A stretch of DNA of 5,129 nt from Chloroflexota bacterium (lineage in GTDB: Bacteria; Chloroflexota; Dehalococcoidia; SM23-28-2; RBG-16-64-32), in NCBI GenBank assembly GCA_022564695.1, contig JADFKX010000149.1, positions 1-5,129 on the forward strand, read 5' to 3'. This document shows positions 1-4,764 of the stretch, piece after piece (position 1 is the stretch's first letter; the number at the start of each line of letters is the position of its first letter). Position numbers and translations under genes: made by a program. Below the pieces are notes generated by a model. That model saw nothing but the letters and a program-made list of their open reading frames with translations, did no database searches and was not told the DNA's origin.

Positions 1-804
1 GGGTCCGGCCTTACGCAGTTCATCCTTGTCCTTGTCAATGCGGCTGTCCAGCAGCCGAGTTTTGTCCTCATCGATGAGCCGGAACTCAATCTTCATCCTT
101 CTTTGCAGTTAGATTTCTTGACAACACTCACCTCCTATTCAAGTCACGGTATCCTGTTTGCCACACACAGCCTGGGCTTCGCACGGGCGAGCGCAGACAG
201 CATCTATTCGGTTCGAATTATCGACGAGGGCGAAAGTGAAGTCAGTCCACTGGAGGCGACGCCACGCCTTTCCGAATTCCTCGGCGAGCTAAGCTTCTCA
301 GAATATCAGGAGCTTGGCTTTAACAGAGTCCTCTTAGTCGAGGGTGCAACAGATGTGAAAACGGTCCAGCAATTTCTCCGCCGCAATAGAAAAGACCATG
401 AGGTTGTTCTTCTGCCGCTGGGCGGCTCTCAACTAATTAACAAGTCCGCGGAAGCGCAGCTCCACGAGATCAAGCGCATCTCTGGGAAAGTTGCTGCGCT
501 CATCGACAGCGAACGCGAGGCTCCAGATGCCAAGTTGGCACGCCGCATAGAGGGTTTCATGGAGGCCTCAAAAAACGCAGGCGTACGGTGTCATGTGCTT
601 GAGCGCCGGGCCATCGAGAACTACTTCACCGATGCGGCAGTAAGACGGGTCAAGGGCGGGAACTACAAGGCACTGGAACCGTATCAGGCACTCAGAGACG
701 CCGAACTCGGTTGGGCGAAATCAGAGAACTGGCGGATCGCGCGGGAGATGAGCCTGGACGATTTGGAAGGCACAGACCTCGGCAAGTTCCTCAACTCGTT
801 GTGA
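1..804 (+). CDS. OLD-family AAA ATPase with TOPRIM domain, 5'-truncated by window edge
   Basis: The frame ending at the TGA at 802-804 is open back to base 1 (267 residues visible), so the N-terminal half, with the Walker A loop, lies outside the window. Visible residues show the end of an ABC-type ATPase. A signature-like GSGLTQ is at 1-6, a Walker B stretch FVLIDEPELNLHP at 21-33 with the Asp25-Glu26 pair, and a switch histidine in FATHS (His56). A TOPRIM-like nuclease domain follows: VLLVEGATDV at 110-119 with Glu114, and ALIDSE at 166-171 with Asp169. RRAIENYF at 202-209 is a stretch I associate with this family. Known relatives (OLD, GajA-like and many uncharacterised AAA proteins) cleave DNA or act in phage defence; a defence role here is inference. 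The acidic TOPRIM motif reads DSE rather than DxD. G+C is about half in a sampled line (121-180), against roughly 72% in trpE (3241-3300), which suggests horizontal transfer. It converges on the minus-strand gene, 33 bases away. Confidence 0.85.
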   Translation, partial: GSGLTQFILVLVNAAVQQPSFVLIDEPELNLHPSLQLDFLTTLTSYSSHGILFATHSLGFARASADSIYSVRIIDEGESEVSPLEATPRLSEFLGELSFSEYQELGFNRVLLVEGATDVKTVQQFLRRNRKDHEVVLLPLGGSQLINKSAEAQLHEIKRISGKVAALIDSEREAPDAKLARRIEGFMEASKNAGVRCHVLERRAIENYFTDAAVRRVKGGNYKALEPYQALRDAELGWAKSENWRIAREMSLDDLEGTDLGKFLNSL

Positions 805-837
805 CCGAGGGCTCAACGTCCCTGAGTCTGTAGCCGC

Positions 838-1614
838 TTAGGGGCCTACCGAGACCGGAAGAACCTCCTCCATCCTGTCCAGGTCGCCCACGCTGAGGAT
901 GTTGCCGAACATCGGGCTCGTGGGGTCGTCGCTCAGCGGCAGGCCGTAGAACATCAAGCCCAGGTACTTCGTAACCAGCTTGCGGGTCCGCGACAAGACG
1001 CGCTCATCGTCCACCAGGCGGGACGTCCCCAGGTGCATCCGGTACGTGGAGACTACGGCGTGGGCCTGCGGGGCCCAGGTCGCGTGGCCCAGCTGGAAGC
1101 GCCAGTTCCTATCCGCGGCGTACAGGTCCAGCGGCGTCAGGCCAATGAGCGCCACGTCCGGGTTGGCGAAGTCGGCCGGGAACAGCCTGCCCACGTAATC
1201 GGCCAGCGACTCCCCGTCTATCTGCCGACGGTTGGGGTTGATCATCGCCGCCGGGACGGCGCTCGGCGTAAGCACCCCGATCTCTAGCCCGTACTCGTCG
1301 CGGTAGTACTCCACCAGGTTAAGCACCAGGTCGGGGTCTACCTGGCCCAGGGGCACGAAGCAGACGCGCCGGTCGCTACCCTCGCACGAGGCCTGCGCGA
1401 CGGGCTCGAGCGCGGTTTGCGCCTCCAGGCAGCCCTCCCGTTCCGACCCGGTGCACGGGTGGAGCTTGAACGGCTCGGAGATCGCATCGCCCCCGAGGAC
1501 CAGAAAGGCCACCCAGCCCATGATCAGTGGCAGCCCGCCCCAGAACGCGATAGCCAGCAGCACGCGAGCCTTGTACGACTGCGGGAAGATATCGTAGCCT
1601 CGGCCCTTTGGCAT
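838..1614 (-). CDS. Membrane-anchored archaemetzincin-like protein with degenerate zinc site
   Basis: This 258-residue protein starts at ATG 1614-1612, preceded by GAGG five bases upstream. One strongly hydrophobic segment at residues 18-42 follows a short basic N-terminus, so it is probably a signal anchor with the rest outside the membrane. Four cysteines (54, 62, 77, 85) form two Cys-x7-Cys pairs that could make disulfides. The body resembles archaemetzincin-type putative zinc proteases. It has VCFVPLGQV at 84-92, VALIGLTPLDLYA at 154-166, a stretch near 170-195 like the family's 'nfvfG.A...avvS..R' pattern, and SPMF at 234-237 like the metzincin Met-turn. Where the family carries HExxHxxGxxH, this protein reads KYLGLMFYGLPLS (216-228), so all zinc-binding histidines and the catalytic glutamate are absent. 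I infer a non-proteolytic or divergent member. The family assignment rests on pattern memory and is moderate; an unrelated membrane protein is the alternative. Confidence 0.75.
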   Translation of the reverse strand: MPKGRGYDIFPQSYKARVLLAIAFWGGLPLIMGWVAFLVLGGDAISEPFKLHPCTGSEREGCLEAQTALEPVAQASCEGSDRRVCFVPLGQVDPDLVLNLVEYYRDEYGLEIGVLTPSAVPAAMINPNRRQIDGESLADYVGRLFPADFANPDVALIGLTPLDLYAADRNWRFQLGHATWAPQAHAVVSTYRMHLGTSRLVDDERVLSRTRKLVTKYLGLMFYGLPLSDDPTSPMFGNILSVGDLDRMEEVLPVSVGP

Positions 1615-1619
1615 CTGTG

Positions 1620-1623
1620 CCTC
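1620..1623 (-). promoter_or_regulatory. Ribosome binding site of the minus-strand gene
   Basis: Read on the minus strand, GAGG lies five bases before the ATG at 1614-1612. This spacing supports the chosen start, which keeps the membrane segment inside the protein. Confidence 0.55.
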
Positions 1624-1626
1624 GTA

Positions 1627-1660
1627 CCTATAAACGCTGCGACCATCTATTCGGTGTCAA
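1627..1660 (-). promoter_or_regulatory. Possible weak promoter for the minus-strand gene
   Basis: On the minus strand a perfect TTGACA (1660-1655) is followed after 20 bases by TTTATA (1634-1629), or after 22 bases by TATAGG. Both spacings are longer than the usual 16-18, so it is a weak candidate. It is the only -35-like box in the short stretch before this gene. Confidence 0.3.
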
Positions 1661-1662
1661 AA

Positions 1663-1677
1663 CCTCCCGCTGGGAGG
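1663..1677. repeat. Short perfect inverted repeat in the divergent spacer
   Basis: CCTCCC-GCT-GGGAGG forms a 6-bp stem with a 3-base loop. It sits between the two opposing promoters. No T-run follows on either strand, so it is not an obvious terminator. It could be an operator or a remnant of a dispersed palindromic repeat; no second copy is seen in this window. Confidence 0.45.
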
Positions 1678-1712
1678 GAGAGTTGTATCGGTCGTGTGGC
1701 TCGTCGCTGCCG

Positions 1713-1742
1713 TTGACACCCTCCCCTGCCCGCTGCTACACT
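1713..1742 (+). promoter_or_regulatory. Sigma70-type promoter of the trpS-trpE-trpG operon
   Basis: A perfect -35 box TTGACA (1713-1718), an 18-base spacer, and a -10 box TACACT (1737-1742) preceded by TGC, an extended -10 element. Transcription would start near 1749-1750, about 16 bases before the first paired base of T-box Stem I (1766). That is the position expected for a T-box leader, and the location and downstream structure support each other. Confidence 0.8.
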
Positions 1743-1851
1743 GTCTGCCACAATCGAATAATCATCGGCTGCGAACGGGAGTAGTACGTCGCAACGCGAG
1801 GCCCAGAGAGGCGGGGCAAGGTGGGAGCCCGCCGCCGGCGCAGAGACAGAA

Positions 1852-1854
1852 TGG
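1852..1854 (+). promoter_or_regulatory. T-box specifier codon UGG (Trp)
   Basis: TGG lies immediately 3' of the GAA half of the S-turn motif and is followed by A, the usual purine after a specifier. It would pair with the CCA anticodon of tRNA-Trp. Confidence 0.85.
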
Positions 1855-1883
1855 ACCCGGGAGCCGTCGCCCGAAACCCTCAC

Positions 1884-1920
1884 TGTAGCGGCGACCTTTA
1901 GGTCGCCAGGGGGTGGGGTC
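1884..1920. repeat. Dispersed palindromic repeat, copy 1 (inside T-box leader)
   Basis: A 25-base core (1884-1908) matches 4697-4721 with a single mismatch (T1899 versus C4712). Its centre GGCGACC-TTTA-GGTCGCC (1890-1907) is a perfect 7-bp stem with a tetraloop. A G-rich tail containing GGGGTGGGG is also shared. The copy lies between T-box Stem I and the IIA/B pseudoknot, where canonical leaders have Stem II. Confidence 0.85.
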
Positions 1921-1957
1921 AGTAGGCGCGACCGGACAGGGCACCGTTACAGGCCCA

Positions 1958-1975
1958 GCCCCGATACGTCGGGGC
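1958..1975 (+). other. Hairpin, probable T-box Stem III
   Basis: GCCCCGA-TACG-TCGGGGC is a perfect 7-bp stem with a 4-base loop. It follows directly after the putative IIA/B pseudoknot, which is the normal position of Stem III. Confidence 0.6.
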
Positions 1976-1984
1976 GCAACGAGA

Positions 1985-2002
1985 TGTCGCCGTCAGGCGA
2001 CA
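1985..2002 (+). other. Extra hairpin between Stem III and antiterminator
   Basis: TGTCGCC-GTCA-GGCGACA is a perfect 7-bp stem that ends two bases before the antiterminator helix starts (2005). Canonical leaders have one hairpin (Stem III) in this interval, so either this or the hairpin at 1958-1975 is supernumerary. Confidence 0.6.
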
Positions 2003-2004
2003 AC

Positions 2005-2037
2005 TAGGGTGGCACCGCGAAAGACCCTTCGCCCCTA
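2005..2037 (+). promoter_or_regulatory. T-box antiterminator
   Basis: Helix A1 pairs TAGGG (2005-2009) with CCCTA (2033-2037). The seven-base bulge TGGCACC (2010-2016) follows. Helix A2 pairs GCGAA (2017-2021) with TTCGC (2028-2032) around the loop AGACCC. All pairs are Watson-Crick. Bases 2025-2033 are also the 5' arm of the terminator, so the two folds exclude each other. Confidence 0.9.
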
Positions 2038-2052
2038 AGGCGAGGGGTTTTT
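2025..2052 (+). terminator. Intrinsic terminator of the T-box leader
   Basis: The arms 2025-2033 and 2039-2047 form a 9-bp G+C-rich stem with one T-G pair and a five-base loop. TTTTT follows at 2048-2052, with more T-rich sequence after it. It should form when tRNA-Trp is charged and stop transcription about 60 bases before trpS. Confidence 0.9.
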
Positions 2053-2102
2053 GATTTTCTGGAGATCGGTGGCCAAGGCTCTCTGGTTACCAACGTGGGA
2101 GT

Positions 2103-2109
2103 GAGGTGA
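2103..2109 (+). promoter_or_regulatory. trpS ribosome binding site, decides a GTG start
   Basis: GAGGTGA lies six bases upstream of GTG at 2116. The in-frame ATG at 2158, which would begin directly at MLTGDRPTG, has no comparable site, so the GTG is preferred. Confidence 0.7.
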
Positions 2110-2115
2110 CGCAAA

Positions 2116-3162
2116 GTGAAACAACCAGACTCGCAGATTAAGCCGACGTGGAAACGTATGCTCACCGGCGACCGGCCCACCGGGCCGCTGCACCTGGGCC
2201 ACTACGTTGGCTCCCTCAAGATGCGGGTCGAGCTCCAGGATAAGCTGGAGTGCTTCGTCCTCCTCGCCGACCTCCACGTCCTCACCACCCGCAACGAGCG
2301 CCTGGACGAGATTGGGGACAACATCCGCGAGGTGGTGTTGGACTACCTCTCCGTGGGCCTAGACCCCAAGAAGACCACCATCTACCTCCAGTCGCTCGTG
2401 CCGGAGGTGATGGAGCTTTTCTGGCTGTTCATGCCCCTTGTCGGCGTGCCCCGCGCCCAGCGCATCCCCTCCCTCAAGGAGATGGTGCGTGACCTGAAGC
2501 TGGAGACGGCCTCCATGGCCCTCCTCTCCTACCCCATCCTCCAGGCCGCCGACATCCTCATGGTGAAGGGCGACGTCGTGCCCGTCAGCCGTGACCAGGC
2601 CTCCCACGTTGAGCTCACCCGCGAGATAGCGCGTCGCTTCAACGCCACCTACGCCCCCGTCTTCCCGGAGCCGGACGCCCCCATAGGCCCCATGCTGATC
2701 GGCACCGATGGCCAGGCCAAGGCCAGCAAGTCCATCGGCAACGTTATCCTCCTCTCGGACGACGCCAAGACGGTGGAGAAGCGGGTGAGATCCATGTACA
2801 CGGACCCGGCCCGCATCCGCGCCGACATCCCCGGCCGCGTCGAGGGCAACCCCCTGTTCCTGTATCACGATTCCTTCAACGACGACACGGCGGAGGTCGA
2901 CGAGCTCAAGGAGCGCTACCGCAAGGGCAAGGTGGGCGATGTGGAGGTGAAGAAGCGGCTCGCTGCCGCCATCAACCGCTTCCTCGACCCCATCCGCGAG
3001 CGTCGCGCCGCCTTCGAGTCACAGCCGGGCCTGGTTGACGAGATCATCCGCGAGGGCTCGGCGCGGGCGCGGGCGGAGTGTCAGCGCACCCTGGCCGAGG
3101 CCCGTGAGGCGATGGGCCTCACCTACTTCCGCGACTCCACCACAGTGAAGGTGAGCCGGTGA
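2116..3162 (+). CDS. trpS: Tryptophanyl-tRNA synthetase
   Basis: This cytoplasmic class Ic synthetase attaches tryptophan to tRNA-Trp using ATP. The product is 348 residues, normal for bacterial TrpRS. The N-terminal part has TGDRPTGPLHLGHYVGSLK (17-35), with the HIGH-type motif at His26-Leu-Gly-His29. Mid-protein signatures include RIPSLKEM (116-123), SYPILQAADIL (138-148) and SRDQASHVELTR (158-169). The KMSKS loop reads KASKS (202-206), an Ala for the usual Met; both lysines and both serines remain. The MYTDP and GRVEGNPLF stretches (228-248) are typical of one bacterial TrpRS subgroup. The GTG start at 2116 is chosen for its ribosome-binding site and adds about 14 residues before the conserved core; ATG 2158 is the alternative. 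It is the first gene behind the Trp T-box, and its TGA overlaps the trpE start. Confidence 0.97.
   Translation: MKQPDSQIKPTWKRMLTGDRPTGPLHLGHYVGSLKMRVELQDKLECFVLLADLHVLTTRNERLDEIGDNIREVVLDYLSVGLDPKKTTIYLQSLVPEVMELFWLFMPLVGVPRAQRIPSLKEMVRDLKLETASMALLSYPILQAADILMVKGDVVPVSRDQASHVELTREIARRFNATYAPVFPEPDAPIGPMLIGTDGQAKASKSIGNVILLSDDAKTVEKRVRSMYTDPARIRADIPGRVEGNPLFLYHDSFNDDTAEVDELKERYRKGKVGDVEVKKRLAAAINRFLDPIRERRAAFESQPGLVDEIIREGSARARAECQRTLAEAREAMGLTYFRDSTTVKVSR
3147..3162 (+). promoter_or_regulatory. trpE ribosome binding site and trpS/trpE GTGA overlap
   Basis: GAAGGTGA (3147-3154) precedes GTG at 3159 by four bases. The four bases GTGA (3159-3162) contain both the trpE start GTG and the trpS stop TGA, an arrangement typical of translational coupling. 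Confidence 0.75.
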
Positions 3163-4655
3163 GCTACCACCCTGACCTGGAGGCGATCCGCGCCCTGGCC
3201 GCGTCCCAACCCGACGCCAACCTCGCCCCCGTCTACCGCGACGTCGCCGCCGACCTGGAGACGCCCGTATCCGCCTTCCTGAAGGTGGCCCGCGGCGATC
3301 ACTCTTTCCTCCTGGAGTCCGTCGAGGGCGGAGAGCGGCTCGCCCGCTACAGCTTCATCGGCACCGAGCCCTACCGCGTCCTCCGCTCCGGCCCCTACGC
3401 CCAGCCCAACGAGGGCTCGGACCCCCTCCTCGAGATCGAGCGTGAGCTGGCGCAGTTCAAGCTGGCGCATATCCAGAACGGCCTCCCCCGCTTCACCGGC
3501 GGCGCCGTCGGCTTCCTCGCCTACGAGGTCTCGCGCCACTTCGAGCCGCGTATCCCCGTCCCAAAGGCCGACCCCCAGGCCTTCCCCGAGGCGCTGTTCA
3601 TGTTCACCGATACCATCCTCGTGTTCGATCACCTCAAGCACACCATCAAGGTCGTCTCCCACTGCCGCCTGGACGGCGATGTCGAGGCATCTTACCGGCA
3701 GGCCTGCTGGCGCATTGACGAGCTGGTGGAGCGGCTGGCCCGGCCCCTCCCCACCCTTCCCTACCCCATAGCGCCGGCGCCCGCACGTCAGCAGACCACC
3801 ACCTCCAACACGGAGAAGGAGGAGTTCCTGCGCAAGGTGGAGCGCTGCAAGGAGTACATAGTCGCCGGGGACATCTACCAGGTGCAGATATCACAGCGCT
3901 TCCAGCGGCCCACCCACGCCCACCCCTTCTCCGTCTACCGCGCGCTGCGGACCGTCAACCCCTCGCCCTACATGTACTACCTGGCCATGGGCGATGCCCA
4001 CATCATCGGCGCCTCCCCGGAGATGCTCGTGCGGGTCGAGGACGGCCTGGTCGAGAACCACCCCATCGCCGGCACCCGACGCCGCGGCCGCGACGCCGAG
4101 GACGAGCGGCGCATGGAGGAGGAGCTCACCAGCGACGAGAAGGAGCGCGCCGAGCACATCATGCTGGTTGACCTCTCCCGCAACGATGTCGGCCGCATCG
4201 CCCAGCCCGGCAGCGTCGCCGTTACGGAGCTGCTGGCCGTGGAGAAGTACTCCCACGTGATGCACCTCGTCTCCCACGTCGTCGGTCGGCTCAAGCCGGG
4301 ACTCACCTCCTACGATGCCCTTCGCGCCTGCTTCCCCGCTGGCACCGTCACCGGCGCGCCCAAGATCCGCGCCATGGAGATCATCGCCGACCTGGAGAGC
4401 GACCGCCGCGGCCCCTACGCCGGCGCCGTCGGCTACTTCGACCTCTCCGGTAACCTGGACACCGCCCTCGCCATCCGCACCATCGTAATGAAGGACGGCG
4501 TCGCCCACGCCCAGGCCGCCGGCGGCATCGTCTTCGATAGCGTACCGGAGCTGGAGTACATGGAATCGCAGAACAAGGTGCGCGCCATGCTTCGCGCCAT
4601 CGACCAGGCGGAGCTTATCGAGGAGGCCGTCCCCAGCGGCAGCCTGGGCTACTAG
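3159..4655 (+). CDS. trpE: Anthranilate synthase component I
   Basis: With the TrpG amidotransferase, this enzyme turns chorismate and ammonia into anthranilate, the first committed step of tryptophan synthesis. The 498-residue length is typical. The N-terminal domain holds the LLES motif (51-54), part of the tryptophan feedback site in known TrpE proteins, so allosteric inhibition is probably retained. The C-terminal chorismate-binding domain (about 218-485) includes EKEEFLRKVERCKEYIVAGD (219-238), IGASPEMLVR (283-292), PIAGTRRRG (302-310), EHIMLVDLSRND (332-343) and FPAGTVTGAPKIRAME (392-407). Ala304 in PIAGT is the anthranilate-synthase form; aminodeoxychorismate synthase (PabB) usually has Lys there, which argues against pabB. 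The GTG start overlaps the trpS stop and has its own ribosome-binding site. It is controlled through the upstream T-box. A 109-base spacer with a repeat separates it from trpG. Confidence 0.97.
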   Translation: MSYHPDLEAIRALAASQPDANLAPVYRDVAADLETPVSAFLKVARGDHSFLLESVEGGERLARYSFIGTEPYRVLRSGPYAQPNEGSDPLLEIERELAQFKLAHIQNGLPRFTGGAVGFLAYEVSRHFEPRIPVPKADPQAFPEALFMFTDTILVFDHLKHTIKVVSHCRLDGDVEASYRQACWRIDELVERLARPLPTLPYPIAPAPARQQTTTSNTEKEEFLRKVERCKEYIVAGDIYQVQISQRFQRPTHAHPFSVYRALRTVNPSPYMYYLAMGDAHIIGASPEMLVRVEDGLVENHPIAGTRRRGRDAEDERRMEEELTSDEKERAEHIMLVDLSRNDVGRIAQPGSVAVTELLAVEKYSHVMHLVSHVVGRLKPGLTSYDALRACFPAGTVTGAPKIRAMEIIADLESDRRGPYAGAVGYFDLSGNLDTALAIRTIVMKDGVAHAQAAGGIVFDSVPELEYMESQNKVRAMLRAIDQAELIEEAVPSGSLGY

Positions 4656-4662
4656 CGATGAT

Positions 4663-4678
4663 GAGAACCAGAGAACCA
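4663..4678 (+). repeat. Tandem 8-base direct repeat after trpE
   Basis: GAGAACCA occurs twice back to back (4663-4670 and 4671-4678), just after the trpE stop. It is short and may be chance or slippage. Confidence 0.5.
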
Positions 4679-4696
4679 GACAGCCGGAGGGTCGCA

Positions 4697-4736
4697 TGTA
4701 GCGGCGACCTTCAGGTCGCCAAGGAGGGGTGGGGCC
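4697..4736. repeat. Dispersed palindromic repeat, copy 2 (trpE-trpG spacer)
   Basis: Core 4697-4721 matches 1884-1908 at 24 of 25 bases, followed by a related G-rich tail with GGGGTGGGG (4726-4734). The centre GGCGACC-TTCA-GGTCGCC (4703-4720) is a perfect 7-bp stem. No T-run follows, so it is unlikely to be an intrinsic terminator. In mRNA it would form a hairpin between trpE and trpG. Confidence 0.85.
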
Positions 4737-4753
4737 GAAGTCTGAATCCCTTC

Positions 4754-4760
4754 GGAGGTG
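4754..4760 (+). promoter_or_regulatory. trpG ribosome binding site
   Basis: GGAGGTG is a strong Shine-Dalgarno sequence four bases before the ATG at 4765. Confidence 0.8.
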
Positions 4761-4764
4761 TCGC

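Larger units (their letters stand above)
1750..2052 (+). promoter_or_regulatory. Tryptophan-specific T-box riboswitch leader of trpS
   Basis: This is a transcriptional T-box that reads the charging state of tRNA-Trp. Stem I closes by CGGCT 1766-1770 with AGCCG 1862-1866 and CGGG 1776-1779 with CCCG 1856-1859. The specifier loop has the S-turn pair AGTA (1783-1786) and GAA (1849-1851), directly followed by the specifier TGG (1852-1854) and a purine. The distal part carries CAGAGAG (1804-1810) and a helix of GGCGGG 1810-1815 with CCCGCC 1828-1833. ACCGTTA (1943-1949) matches the conserved CCGTTA of the IIA/B element. A likely H-type pseudoknot pairs 1933-1935 with 1944-1946, and 1939-1942 with 1953-1956. 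The T-box sequence AGGGTGGCACCGCG (2006-2019) is canonical. Its TGGC bulge fits a tRNA ending GCCA, the end expected for bacterial tRNA-Trp (discriminator G). Uncharged tRNA-Trp should favour the antiterminator and transcription of trpS, trpE and trpG. Specificity is assigned from specifier and discriminator agreement plus the downstream gene. Confidence 0.95.

Noticed and set aside
103..105. TTG as the start codon of the first gene
   Set aside because: The frame is open to base 1 and the upstream residues encode the Walker B segment FVLIDEPELNLHP, so the coding region clearly begins before the window.
808..825. Possible terminator between the two convergent genes
   Set aside because: The AGGG/CCCT pairing around 808-825 is short and broken, with no T-run on either strand.
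1694..1888. Small plus-strand open frame (64 codons) over the promoter and T-box Stem I
   Set aside because: It begins upstream of the inferred transcription start and covers well-defined RNA structure; no ribosome-binding site and no protein-like composition.
1762..1944. Minus-strand open frame sharing a WRPxGRRY peptide with the frame at 3891-4766
   Set aside because: The shared peptide is simply the translation of the palindromic repeat in both places, not a protein family.
2359..2868. Long minus-strand open frame inside trpS
   Set aside because: It is antisense to a certain synthetase gene, of low-complexity Gly/Val/His composition caused by G/C-ending codons, with no recognisable domain.
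4703..4720. Terminator or attenuator between trpE and trpG
   Set aside because: The 7-bp hairpin is strong but no T-run follows and no alternative pairing with leader peptide codons is seen; the repeat explanation fits better.
1884..4721. CRISPR-like repeats
   Set aside because: Only two copies, about 2.8 kb apart with genes between them; no regular repeat-spacer pattern.
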